A stretch of 64,000 nt of DNA from Bryobacterales bacterium. Its GTDB lineage: Bacteria > Acidobacteriota > Terriglobia > Bryobacterales > Bryobacteraceae. The notes under the pieces are model-generated. The model ran no database searches, was not told where the DNA came from, and saw nothing but the letters and a program-made list of their open reading frames with translations. Location of the stretch: the NCBI GenBank assembly GCA_016789905.1, contig JAEUQC010000059.1, positions 53,688 through 117,687 of the forward strand, in the 5' to 3' direction. A program made the translations under genes and the position numbers. Below, piece after piece: positions 17,737 to 25,360 of this stretch (the stretch's first letter is position 1; every line of letters begins with the position of its first letter).

Positions 17737-18085
17737 ACTGCATTGCCCCGGCCAGATTTCCTTCCGGGTCCCTAAAGAATAGCAGCGTGCCCACCGTGGG
17801 AATCACAACCGGTGGCATGACGATTGTGCCGCCCATTTTCTCAATGGCGGCCTGCGTGGCGTGGATGTCGGCCACGCCGAACGAACACTCCATGCCAGTC
17901 ATCCGCACGCCGGGAACGAGTTCGCGCCTCGGTTGCAGCGCGCCTCGCACGCCGGAATCGGCCGTGTGGAAGAAGCCGGGCGGGCCCCACGGCTGGAACT
18001 CCCAGCCGAAGACCTGTTCGTAGAACCGTTTGGCGCGGTCCACGTCGTCGCAGTTGATGGCGAAATGGTGTAGTTTGTCAGGCAT
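17720..18085 (-). CDS. VOC family (glyoxalase-fold) protein
   Basis: 121 residues, one glyoxalase fold formed by two beta-alpha-beta3 halves: LHHFAINCDDVDRAKRFYEQVFGWEFQ at the N-terminus, CSFGVADIHATQAAIEKMGG and LFFRDPEGNLAGAMQY at the end. Candidate metal ligands are His7 and Glu in the last strand region. Such single-module proteins include glyoxalases, dioxygenases and resistance proteins; substrate cannot be read. First gene of the minus-strand operon, with AraC regulator starting divergently 55 bases away. Confidence 0.85.
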   Translation of the reverse strand: MPDKLHHFAINCDDVDRAKRFYEQVFGWEFQPWGPPGFFHTADSGVRGALQPRRELVPGVRMTGMECSFGVADIHATQAAIEKMGGTIVMPPVVIPTVGTLLFFRDPEGNLAGAMQYERPA

Positions 18086-18140
18086 TGGATCATGCTATCC
18101 GGAATTCACTTATGGCAGCATTACGATAAACTGACAGTAC

Positions 18141-18890
18141 ATGTCGAAAACACGCCACGATGGCGCGCTCGTGCGCACCTTCGGCGTCACGTTTCTTTCC
18201 CCGCAAACAGTGGTCTATCCGGTATCAGGATGGGATCAAATGATTTACGCGACCGAGGGCGTGATCAGCGTGCAAACCGGGTCTGGGATCTGGGTGTTGC
18301 CCGCCCAAAGGGCGTTGTGGGTGCCCGATGGCGTTGCGCACAGCCTCCACATTGGGCGGCAGGCGTCGCTGCGGTCTCTTTATCTGCGCGCGCGGCAGGT
18401 CCGGCAACTGCCGCGAACCTGTTGCGCGGTGAATGTTCCGCCGCTGCTGCGCGAACTCATTTTGGTCTGTGTGCAACATGGCGCGCTATTGGCTCGCGAA
18501 CCGGCGCACCGGCGGCTGGCGGCGGTGCTTCGCGACCAGTTGCGGATGCTGCCATCGGCGCCTTTACAACTGCCGCAACCCGCCGACGCCAGAGCCCGCC
18601 GCATGGCGGAGGCATTGCGCGCGGCGCCGGCGAGTTCTCTGGGCGCTGCCGCGGCCTTATGCGGAACCGGTCTTCGGACGTTGGAGCGCCTGTTTCTGGC
18701 CGAAACCGCCATGCCGCTCGGCGCCTGGTTCCGCCGCCTGCGTCTGCAATTGGCGCTTGAACATTTGGCGGCGGGCGCCAGTGTTGCCGATGCCGCCAGG
18801 CAGTGCGGCTACAACAGCGCCAGCGCCTTTGTTTCCATGTTCCGCCGCGAACTGGGAGTCACGCCCGGCCACTACTTCGCTGGAGTGTAG
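18141..18890 (+). CDS. AraC family transcriptional regulator with N-terminal cupin
   Basis: 249 residues. The N-terminal half is cupin-like (GWDQMIYATEGVISVQTGSGIWVLPAQRALWVP). The C-terminal AraC domain carries both helix-turn-helix motifs: AASLGAAAALCGTGLRTLERLFLAE region near 185-205 and VADAARQCGYNSASAFVSMFRRELGVTPGHY at 215-245. Divergent from the VOC/methyltransferase/SDR operon, which it may control (inference from position). Its 3' end is the source of the repeats found just downstream. Confidence 0.9.
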   Translation: MSKTRHDGALVRTFGVTFLSPQTVVYPVSGWDQMIYATEGVISVQTGSGIWVLPAQRALWVPDGVAHSLHIGRQASLRSLYLRARQVRQLPRTCCAVNVPPLLRELILVCVQHGALLAREPAHRRLAAVLRDQLRMLPSAPLQLPQPADARARRMAEALRAAPASSLGAAAALCGTGLRTLERLFLAETAMPLGAWFRRLRLQLALEHLAAGASVADAARQCGYNSASAFVSMFRRELGVTPGHYFAGV

Positions 18891-18904
18891 GCCGGGGGCC
18901 TCAT

Positions 18905-19237
18905 GCCGGTAGGCGCCTGTACGCGTGCGGCTCCGGCACCCTGTGTCCATGTAATGCCGAAGACTGGACGTGACGAGCGGACATGTCAACGCTCGCGTGC
19001 CGGCCGCCGCCCGTATGCGTGCGGCTCCGGCAACCTGTGTCCATGTTCCGCCGAAGACTGGACGTGACAAGCGGACATGTCAACCCTCGCGTGCCGGCAG
19101 GGTCTGTCGTGCCGGCCGCCGCCCGTACGCGTGTGGTTCCGGCAACCTGTGTCCATGGTCCGCCGAAGACTGGACGTGACAAGCGGACATGTCAACCCTC
19201 GCGTGCCGGCAGGGTCTGTCGTGCCGGCAGGCGCCCC
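18905..19237. repeat. Degenerate tandem array related to the AraC gene 3' end
   Basis: Gap of 387 bases between the araC-like stop and the OYE stop. The landmark gccgaagactggacgtgac occurs at 18956, 19050 and 19162, i.e. periods of 94 and 112 bases; the longer unit has an extra 18-base ggcagggtctgtcgtgcc-type insertion. Each unit contains tgtccatg(t/g)(t/a)(c/a) followed by a segment that resembles the codons for SMFRRELGVT of the regulator. No start/stop arrangement makes these a real gene. Not CRISPR: units are long, variable and share their whole length. Confidence 0.75.
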
Positions 19238-19255
19238 TGCTCCAAGGTCTGTGCC

Positions 19256-19298
19256 AATTGGGCGTCACGCCCGGCCATTATTTCGGTGGGTCGTAGGC
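19256..19298 (+). repeat. Second copy of the AraC gene terminus, overlapping OYE 3' end
   Basis: Matches 18850-18892 (the last codons LGVTPGHYF and stop region of the AraC-family gene) at 35 of 43 positions counted by hand. It ends with an in-frame TAG in the regulator frame. The complementary strand encodes the last residues of the OYE protein (PAYDPPK). Confidence 0.7.
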
Positions 19299-20351
19299 TG
19301 GATAATCGGTGTAGCCGCCGGGACCGGGCAGGTAGAACGATGACGGGTCGGGCTTCGCCAACGGCCAATCGTTCTGGAATCGGGTGACCAGATCAGGGTT
19401 GGCGATGAACGGCACGCCAAAGGAGATGAGGTCGGCTTCATTCGCATCGATCAGCGCGGCGCCGGTTTCCTTGGTGAGGCCGGAATTGAGTATCAGCGTG
19501 CCGGGGAAGTTCCGGCGGAGTGCCGCCCAATCGGTGAACGCGGCCGCGTTGGCAGGTTTCACCACATGTAGCCAAGCCGCGCCGCGCTTAGCCAATTCCG
19601 CGGCCAGCAGCGGATACGTGGTGGCGGCTTCGGGATCGTGGATGTCGTTGAACGTGCCCGCAGGGCTGATGCGAACGCCAACGTGCCCGGCATCCCAGGC
19701 GGCGGCCATCGCATCATACACCTCCAGCACGAATCGGATGCGGTTCTCCGGCGATCCGCCATATGCATCGGTGCGCTGGTTCGAGTTCGGGCTCAAAAAC
19801 TGATTCGGGAGATACCCATTGGCCGAGTGGAGTTCGACGCCGTCGAATCCGGCCTCACGCGCGTTGCGCACGGCTTGCGCATAGTCCGCGACTGCTTGTT
19901 TGATCTCGTCGATGGTCATCGCTTCCGGCGCCGGCATCGGCTGCATGGCGTGGGCGTCGGTCCACATGTCGCCTTTGGCGGCGATGGCCGAAGGCGCAAG
20001 AATTCGGGCGCCGGCCGGCTGGTTGGCCGGGTGCGCGATGCGGCCAACGTGCATGAGTTGAATGGCGATCCGGCCGCCTTTGGCGTGAACGGCATCGGTC
20101 ACCAGACGCCAAGCGGCCACCTGCTCCGGCGTATGGATGGACGGCGTGCGCGCATAGCCGAGCCCGTCGTTGGAGACCGAGGTGCCTTCGGTGAGGATAA
20201 GCCCGGCGGCGGCGCGCTGGCCGTAGTATTCAGCGACCAATGCGTTGGGAGCGGCGTTCTGGACCGCGCGGGAACGGGTCATGGGCGCCATGACAATACG
20301 ATTGGGAAGCGCGATGGCGCCGGCGGCAGCGCGGGTGAAAAGAGAGCTCAT
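19278..20351 (-). CDS. Old yellow enzyme family flavin reductase (NemA-like)
   Basis: 357 residues from ATG 20351, with AAGGA 8 bases upstream. OYE motifs: LPNRIVMAPMTRSRA at the N-terminus (FMN binding), GLILTEGTSVS, IAIQLMHVGRIAHP, VELHSANGYLPNQFLSPNSNQRTDAYGGS (the HxxN substrate pair reads HSAN; Asp-Tyr-Gly-Gly-Ser typical) and SFGVPFIANPDLV. FMN-dependent reduction of alkenes, quinones or nitro groups with NADPH. Ends GGYTDYPAYDPPK, a few residues longer than the usual GYTDYP end; the extra residues come from the AraC-tail remnant. It follows a marR-type gene with an operator-like palindrome between them. Confidence 0.93.
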   Translation of the reverse strand: MSSLFTRAAAGAIALPNRIVMAPMTRSRAVQNAAPNALVAEYYGQRAAAGLILTEGTSVSNDGLGYARTPSIHTPEQVAAWRLVTDAVHAKGGRIAIQLMHVGRIAHPANQPAGARILAPSAIAAKGDMWTDAHAMQPMPAPEAMTIDEIKQAVADYAQAVRNAREAGFDGVELHSANGYLPNQFLSPNSNQRTDAYGGSPENRIRFVLEVYDAMAAAWDAGHVGVRISPAGTFNDIHDPEAATTYPLLAAELAKRGAAWLHVVKPANAAAFTDWAALRRNFPGTLILNSGLTKETGAALIDANEADLISFGVPFIANPDLVTRFQNDWPLAKPDPSSFYLPGPGGYTDYPAYDPPK

Positions 20352-20362
20352 ATCATATCCTT

Positions 20363-20378
20363 GAATAGTCAACTATTC
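20363..20378. promoter_or_regulatory. Operator-like palindrome upstream of the OYE gene
   Basis: GAATAG-TCAA-CTATTC, a 6-base inverted repeat with 4-base spacer; within it ATAGTC/AACTAT continues the symmetry. A related half site, AAACTAT, lies at 20386-20392. It overlaps the marR stop codon and lies 12 bases before the OYE start, where a MarR-type repressor could block an internal promoter. AT content is higher than in flanking DNA. Confidence 0.55.
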
Positions 20379-20905
20379 GATGTCAAACTATCGGATGCCG
20401 CCAGCGGGCACTCCGATTCACATTGACCGCGGAGAAACTCGCGCAGCAGGCGGTCGAGCTCCGTCCGCTCCACTTCCGTGAACCCGGCCAGCGCGTGGCG
20501 GGCGCCATTGGAGTAGGCCTTCAGTGCCCGGCGAGCCAGGGCGCGGCCCGCTGGGGTGAGCAGCACGCGGGTGGCTCGGCGGTCGGCGGGGTCGGGCTGG
20601 CGGAGGATCCAGCCGGATGATTCCAGGCGATCGAGGCGGTTGGTCATCGCTGCCGGGCTGAGCAGCGCGGCGGGCAGCAGGTGACAGGCGTGCATCCCCT
20701 GGCGGGCGGGGGCGTGGAGCAGTGCGGTCAACACTTCGAACTGCCAAAGCGCGAGGCCGAGCGGCGCGAGCGCGGCGGCGGCGCGCTTTTCCAGATAGTT
20801 CGCCAGACGGCGGATGCGCGTGACGATGCCGAGCGATGCGGTGTCGATGCCGGGGGCGGCCTTCAGCCACTCCGTCAGCAAACGATCAAGGAAATCCGGC
20901 GACAC
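20369..20905 (-). CDS. MarR family transcriptional regulator
   Basis: 178 residues from a GTG at 20905 directly abutting the upstream stop. Winged-helix motifs: LALWQFEVLTALLHAP, LLSPAAMTNRLDRLESSGWILRQPDPADRRATRVLLTPAGRALA, the latter being the recognition helix and wing of MarR proteins. Likely senses electrophiles or oxidants and represses the OYE gene downstream, by analogy with regulator-OYE pairs such as NemR-NemA (different regulator family). Fourth from last in an ArsR-SRPBCC-MarR-OYE gene string. Confidence 0.9.
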   Translation of the reverse strand: MSPDFLDRLLTEWLKAAPGIDTASLGIVTRIRRLANYLEKRAAAALAPLGLALWQFEVLTALLHAPARQGMHACHLLPAALLSPAAMTNRLDRLESSGWILRQPDPADRRATRVLLTPAGRALARRALKAYSNGARHALAGFTEVERTELDRLLREFLRGQCESECPLAASDSLTSNS

Positions 20906-21622
20906 CTAGGGCTTGTCCCAGAAGCCGACGGCGGAGGCGATCCGGCCGGAAGAGCCGAGTTGGCCGAAATTCGTGCCGCGGCCCATTATGCCGCCGCCGG
21001 GCATTCGGATGAGCCAGGAAAAGCGGTAGTATCCGTGGCAGTGTTCCGGCGGCGCGGCAAGTTCCAACTGAAAGCCGGGTACGTACTGGCGGGCGTTGCC
21101 GATGTATGTAAAGAGCGCGTCGCGGCCGTCGACGGCGCCCATCGAATCGCGAAACGTTCCATCCTCCTCCCAACAGGCATCGAGGCGCGCGGCGCGATCG
21201 GTCTCCGCCGGCTCGTTCCAGGCATGGATATAGTTTTCGATGGTCACCGGGAGCTTCTCGGCGGCCAGGCGGCTGGCGGCGGCGCCGGCGAGCTGCGAGA
21301 GGTAATGCGTCCAGCCCATGCGGTGATTGGCCTGCTGCGCGGCGTCAAGCCCGGCATGGGTGAGCGTGACGGTGGTGCCGGTGGCGGTGGGTGTGAGTTC
21401 GATGGTTACGATGGTCGAGTCCGGCGCGATGCCATGCACGGCGGCTTCATAGCCCCAGCCGAAGACGATGCGCGCATTAGGCGTCGATTCCCGGACAGTG
21501 CCCTTGGCGGCGATCGCTTCCGGGCCTAGCCATTGCGAGAGCAGTTGCGGATCGGACAGGAACGGAAAAATGGTGGCGGGTGAGGCCTGGATGTGAATGG
21601 AGATCGTCAGCGCATCGGACAT
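20906..21622 (-). CDS. Fusion of SRPBCC (AHSA1-like) and SnoaL-like domains
   Basis: 238 residues. Residues 1-125 form an AHSA1/START-like domain (ISIHIQASPATIFPFLSDPQLLSQWLGPEA, VTIELTPTATGTTVTLTHAGL, GWTHYLSQLAG). Residues 130-238 form a SnoaL/NTF2-like domain (YIHAWNEPAETDRAARLDACWEEDGTFRDSMGAVDGRDAL). Both are ligand-binding cone folds, so the fusion likely handles a hydrophobic small molecule. Four bases after the ArsR-type gene: ArsR-SRPBCC pairs are common, in which the regulator controls the ligand-binding protein. Confidence 0.85.
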   Translation of the reverse strand: MSDALTISIHIQASPATIFPFLSDPQLLSQWLGPEAIAAKGTVRESTPNARIVFGWGYEAAVHGIAPDSTIVTIELTPTATGTTVTLTHAGLDAAQQANHRMGWTHYLSQLAGAAASRLAAEKLPVTIENYIHAWNEPAETDRAARLDACWEEDGTFRDSMGAVDGRDALFTYIGNARQYVPGFQLELAAPPEHCHGYYRFSWLIRMPGGGIMGRGTNFGQLGSSGRIASAVGFWDKP

Positions 21623-21626
21623 GGCT

Positions 21627-21935
21627 CTAATTCCTCGGCTTGTTGAGAAGTTCGGCCTCTTCGGCCAAGGTTTTCAGTGTCTTGAGCCGGCCCAGCCATA
21701 GCGACTCCAGATACTCGGCGAGAGGCCCGAGATTTTCGCGGTTCGCCTTGTAGAAATGGGTGCGGCCCTGTATCCGCAAGTCCACCGCTCCACACTCCCG
21801 CAATAGGCGGAGGTGCTGAGAGACGGCGCCGAAGGTGATAGGGAACTGAGCGGCGATGGCCCCGGCGGACTGTTCTTCGCGCCAGACCAGTTGGAGAATG
21901 CGTTGCCGATTGGGTTCGGAGATTACGGCCAGCAC
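21627..21935 (-). CDS. ArsR-type winged-helix regulator
   Basis: 102 residues from a GTG at 21935, the only possible start after the in-frame stop upstream. Reads VISEPNRQRILQLVWREEQSAGAIAAQFPITFGAVSQHLRLLRECGAVDLRIQGRTHFYKANRENL, the ArsR helix-turn-helix and wing. No metal-binding CxC motif, so it is of the SRPBCC-associated rather than arsenic-responsive group. First gene of the operon running to the OYE gene; its promoter must lie in the 30 AT-rich bases to the Kef stop or within the 3' end of that gene. Confidence 0.87.
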   Translation of the reverse strand: MLAVISEPNRQRILQLVWREEQSAGAIAAQFPITFGAVSQHLRLLRECGAVDLRIQGRTHFYKANRENLGPLAEYLESLWLGRLKTLKTLAEEAELLNKPRN

Positions 21936-21965
21936 TTTTTCATTTTAGTCATTACTAAAATGAAG

Positions 21966-23639
21966 TCAAGAGGAACCATAGATATCTTTTCGAATGGCTT
22001 CGGTGGCCGTGGCCGGATAGTCGCAGTGGGCGAGGGCTTGGCGGACCATTTCAACGCCGCCTTCGAATTCGGGTTGAACGGCGACGTTGACGCCGTGGTC
22101 GAGCAAGGGCTGGACGTGGTCTTGATGGGCGGCGCGGGCGATGAGGGTGAGGGCTGGGTTGGCGCGGCGCGCGTTGTCGACGGCGAGGTGGATGAGCGTC
22201 TGGTCCGGGTATGTGATGAGCAGGATGCGGGCGAATTTGACGCGGGCGGCGTGGAGGATTTCCGGGCGGGTGATATCGCCCCAGATGCCGGTGAAGCCTG
22301 CGGCGGAGAGGTCTTCGAAGAGAGAGTGATTGAGTTCGACGATGAGGGCGGGGACGCCGGCGGCGCGGAGGGCGCGGGCGGCGGCGCGGCCGGTGCGGCC
22401 GTAGCCGGCAAGGATGACGTGGTTGGAAAGCGCGGCTGGGGCCTTCGGGACGGCGAGCGTGCCGGGAGCGGGGCGCCGCCAGCGGCGCCAGGCGCGGCCG
22501 AGCGGGAGGGCGGCGGCGGAGACAAGCGGGGAGAGGGCCATGGTGAGCACGGTGCAGGAGAGGGCCAGGTTGTAAATGCCGGGCGAGATCATTTTGGCGG
22601 AGTAACCGGCGCGTGCCAGGACGAAGGAGAATTCGCCGATTTGAGCGAGGCCGAGGCCGATGATCCACGGCGCCATATAGGTGTAGCCGAAGGCGCGGGC
22701 GATGCCGCCGGTGAGGATGGCCTTGCCGGCGAAGATGGCCAGAACGGCGGAGGCGATGAGGGCCGCGTTGGCGAGCGCATATTGGGGATCAAACAGCATG
22801 CCGACGGAGACGAAGAAGAGCAGGCCGAAAATGTCGCGTAGGGGGACGATATCGGAGAGCGCCTGGTGGCTGAACTCCGATTCGCTGAGGATGATGCCGG
22901 CAACGAAGGCGCCGAGCGCGAAGGACATGCCGGCCATGTGAGTGGCGTAGCCGATGCCGACGCTGATGGCGACCACGGCGACCAGAAAGAGTTCGTGGGA
23001 GCCCCAGGTGAGGATGAGCTTGAGAAATCGGGGCAAAAGACGCGTGCCGATGAGATAGACGGCGGCGAGGAAGGCAGCGGCGATGGCGAGCGATCTGGCG
23101 AGGCTTGGGAGTATGACTTCCGGAGCGGCGTCAAGTTGGGGGAGAACGATCAACATGGGGATGACGGCCATGTCCTGGACGACGAGAAGGCCGATCATGA
23201 CGCGGCTGGCGAGTGTTGCGGTCACCCCGCCGGCGGCAAGGATTTTCAACACGACCATGGTGCTGGACACGGAAACCATGGCGCCGAACCAGATGGCTTC
23301 GGTGAGCGGGATGGCGAGGAACAAGTGAGCGGCCAGGGCAGCGGCGGCGGTGGTGGCGACGACCTGCAGGGGGCCGCCGAGCAAGGCGACGCGGCGCACA
23401 GGTTGGAGATCGCGGAAAGAGATTTCCAGCCCGAGAGAGAAGAGAAGGAGGGCAACGCCGATTTCGGCGAGGGTTTCTATGTCGCGGGTTTGAACGACCG
23501 TGGGTCCGGTGGTGTAAGGACCGACGGCGACACCGGCGGCGACATAGCCGACGAGCAGGGGAAGTCGAAGTGCGCGGGCGAGGAGGCCGCCAAGAAGGCC
23601 GGCCACGATGATTAGTACAAAGTCCTGTGCAATGCCCAA
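21966..23639 (-). CDS. Kef-type cation/proton antiporter with RCK N domain
   Basis: 557 residues if started at TTG 23639 (LGIAQDFVLIIVAG); an ATG at 23687 adds 16 residues but would place a stem-loop inside the coding region. Twelve or so membrane segments in the CPA2 pattern: GYVAAGVAVGPYTTGP, LAEIGVALLLFSLGLEISF, VSSTMVVLKIL, MSFALGAFVAGIILSESEF, IGLGLAQIGEFSFVLARAGY. After residue 400 a TrkA-N/RCK domain starts with VILAGYGRTGRAAARAL (NAD loop). Monovalent cation/H+ exchange at the inner membrane, gated by nucleotide binding. Confidence 0.88.
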   Translation of the reverse strand: MGIAQDFVLIIVAGLLGGLLARALRLPLLVGYVAAGVAVGPYTTGPTVVQTRDIETLAEIGVALLLFSLGLEISFRDLQPVRRVALLGGPLQVVATTAAAALAAHLFLAIPLTEAIWFGAMVSVSSTMVVLKILAAGGVTATLASRVMIGLLVVQDMAVIPMLIVLPQLDAAPEVILPSLARSLAIAAAFLAAVYLIGTRLLPRFLKLILTWGSHELFLVAVVAISVGIGYATHMAGMSFALGAFVAGIILSESEFSHQALSDIVPLRDIFGLLFFVSVGMLFDPQYALANAALIASAVLAIFAGKAILTGGIARAFGYTYMAPWIIGLGLAQIGEFSFVLARAGYSAKMISPGIYNLALSCTVLTMALSPLVSAAALPLGRAWRRWRRPAPGTLAVPKAPAALSNHVILAGYGRTGRAAARALRAAGVPALIVELNHSLFEDLSAAGFTGIWGDITRPEILHAARVKFARILLITYPDQTLIHLAVDNARRANPALTLIARAAHQDHVQPLLDHGVNVAVQPEFEGGVEMVRQALAHCDYPATATEAIRKDIYGSS

Positions 23640-23972
23640 AACAGAAAACGGCTCCTGGTGCCTATTGTCCCAGGACCTGGAACCCATGCGAAAGAAAAAC
23701 CCAGAGCCGGCGCGGACGGAGGGGCGTAACCCCGTTGTGGGGGTGGGGATGCCGCTGTCTTGGGACAAGCTGAGCGATGTCCCGTCGGGGCGTGGGTGTT
23801 GCATGTGGGGTTTCCCGGCCCGCGGCTTGCGGCTGGGTTTCCGATGAGCGATGCCGCCGAGGTCGTGCTGCGTGCCCGGTGGCGGGGGGGCCTGGCGGCT
23901 CCTGGTTCCTCTTGACCGAGGATCAGGAGCCGTGTCTCAACTTCGCAGGGGCGCGGAATGGCCGCGGGAACG
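23640..23972. other. 333-base intergenic region with paired hairpins around a dispersed repeat
   Basis: Lies between the Kef-type gene and the PEP-CTERM gene, both minus strand. The sequence cggctcctggt at 23649 and 23896 begins two 27-base direct repeats matching at 23 positions. Each folds: TCCTGG/CCAGGA at 23652-23674 and CGGCTCCTG/CAGGAGCCG at 23896-23932, the second with an inner CCTC/GAGG stem. The second hairpin lies 40 bases after the PEP-CTERM stop and could terminate it, although no T-run follows. Repeat family copy A lies between them. No gene seen. Confidence 0.6.
23719..23845. repeat. Dispersed intergenic repeat, copy A
   Basis: Contains a stem GGGACA (23762-23767) / TGTCCC (23778-23783) with 10-base loop, then gtgttgcatgtggggtttc. 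The same order of hairpin and tail recurs in copy B at 46741; copy C at 54895 shares the gtaacc..gttgtggggt lead and the ggtttcccc..cggcttg tail but lacks the hairpin. Confidence 0.7.
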
Positions 23973-24575
23973 CTACCGTTTGCGTGAACGGAGTGCGAGG
24001 ATTCCGGCGGCGCCGAGGGCGCCGAGGAGGAACGAGGAAGGCTCCGGAACTTCGCTTTGCTGCGAGGGCGCGAAGCCGACGGTGACGCGGGTACGGCCTT
24101 CGTTGGTTGAACCCATGCCGGTGGCGGTGTTGATGTTGCCGTCAATAATGTTGTTCAGGTTGCCGGCCAAAAAGCCGGAAGCGGAGACGAAGCTGGCAAC
24201 CGAAGTGGCGAAGGCCGACGAACTGGAGCCGAAAAGAAGCTGCACCTCGCCGATGTTCAGTCCCGCACCGGAACCGGCGTAATAAGCCTCAATGGAGATG
24301 TACTCGCCATCGATGTTCGCCGCGCCGTTGGCGTCGGAATAGAAGACATCGTAGAACTCCTGGGGCGCGCCGACAAAGTCGCGGTTGCCGGTGCCGAGGG
24401 AGCCGGCCAGGCGATTGGTGATCTCAGAAGAGTTCGGAGTGAAGGTGTATGCGGTGACGCCGCTGGTCAGTTCGTAAAAGGTGACTCCCGTCAAGCCGGG
24501 CAGAGTCCGGAGTGGCGCGGCCGAGAGCGTGCATGCCGCGAGCGCGAGCAGCACAAATTTTGATTTGAGATTCAA
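23973..24575 (-). CDS. PEP-CTERM sorting domain surface protein
   Basis: 200 residues from a TTG at 24575, chosen because GGAGG lies 4 bases upstream; the ATG at 24599 would put that site inside the gene. Signal peptide KSKFVLLALAACTLSAAP, a beta-rich middle (VGAPQEFYDVFYSDANG, EYISIEAYYAGSGAG) and a C-terminal tripartite signal: VPEPSS, hydrophobic FLLGALGAAGILAL, then RSRKR. PEP-CTERM proteins are processed by exosortase EpsH/XrtA-type enzymes and linked to exopolysaccharide or the outer surface. No exosortase is in the window. Separate from the LamG gene by 77 bases. Confidence 0.87.
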   Translation of the reverse strand: MNLKSKFVLLALAACTLSAAPLRTLPGLTGVTFYELTSGVTAYTFTPNSSEITNRLAGSLGTGNRDFVGAPQEFYDVFYSDANGAANIDGEYISIEAYYAGSGAGLNIGEVQLLFGSSSSAFATSVASFVSASGFLAGNLNNIIDGNINTATGMGSTNEGRTRVTVGFAPSQQSEVPEPSSFLLGALGAAGILALRSRKR

Positions 24576-24652
24576 GTTTCCTCCAATGTGCGCGGACATA
24601 GGTATCCGCGATCGTGAGTCAAAGGCGGAAACGGGAGGAAAACGGGACCAAA

Positions 24653-25360
24653 CTATTTTCGGCACTTGCCTGCGCGGCCGGCTTTGTAGAGAGCCGCGAT
24701 CTCGGCGGGTTCGAGGGCACGGCGGTAAAAGGCGAGTTCGTCAACGTCGCCGTCGAAATACACGTCGTCGCGGTTGATGTAGGCGTTGGCGTGATGGCGG
24801 GCGAGCCAGAGGGGGGCGTTGTTGTTAATGTTGGCGAGGGTGATGTTTCGGCCATTTTTGGCGCGGAGCTGGCCATCGACGTAGATTTGCGGTGACTGCT
24901 GGGGGAGGCGCCTGGCAACGCCGACGACGTGATGCCATTTGCCGTCGTCGATACGGTAGTTGGTGGAGATGGCGTCGGTGAGTTCGGCGCCGTAGACCAC
25001 TTGAAAACCGGCAAAGCCGCGGCGGATATAGAGGAGCCAGCCTTTGGGGATGGCGTCGCGCTTGTCGACGATGTTGCGCATGACCTGTTTGGTGGTGGTT
25101 CGAATCCAGGCTTCGGCGGTGAAGTTTTCTTCGCCGGCGTTGAGGCCTGGGGTGGTGGCGGGGATTTCAAAGAAACTGGCATTGCCATTGAAGTGGAGGG
25201 CGTTGCCGACGATGCCGGGTACGCGGGAGGCTTTGGCGAAGAGCGGCTCATCGAAGGAAAACGAGGCCGTCATGTTCTTTGGCGGTGTCGCGCAGGGCTG
25301 GGCGAAGAGCGCGGCGCTAATAAACAATGATGAGAGTAATGAAATCGAAGTCGGTGTCAT
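24653..25360 (-). CDS. Secreted LamG-domain (concanavalin-like) protein
   Basis: 235 residues from ATG 25360. Signal peptide SISLLSSLFISAALFAQP then one laminin-G-like jellyroll: NALHFNGNASFFEIP, NFTAEAWIRTTTKQV, KGWLLYIRRGFAGFQVVY, DGKWHHVVGVA, QIYVDGQL, VDELAFYRRALEPAEIAALYKAGRAGKC. LamG_3 domains bind carbohydrate or protein. It overlaps the kinase 3' end by 44 bases, so it is in the same operon as the sigma factor and kinase, perhaps as an output or sensor. Confidence 0.85.
   Translation of the reverse strand: MTPTSISLLSSLFISAALFAQPCATPPKNMTASFSFDEPLFAKASRVPGIVGNALHFNGNASFFEIPATTPGLNAGEENFTAEAWIRTTTKQVMRNIVDKRDAIPKGWLLYIRRGFAGFQVVYGAELTDAISTNYRIDDGKWHHVVGVARRLPQQSPQIYVDGQLRAKNGRNITLANINNNAPLWLARHHANAYINRDDVYFDGDVDELAFYRRALEPAEIAALYKAGRAGKCRK

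Noticed and set aside
18905..19237. CRISPR array
   Set aside because: Repeat units are 94-112 bases and similar along their whole length; no short repeat/unique spacer pattern.
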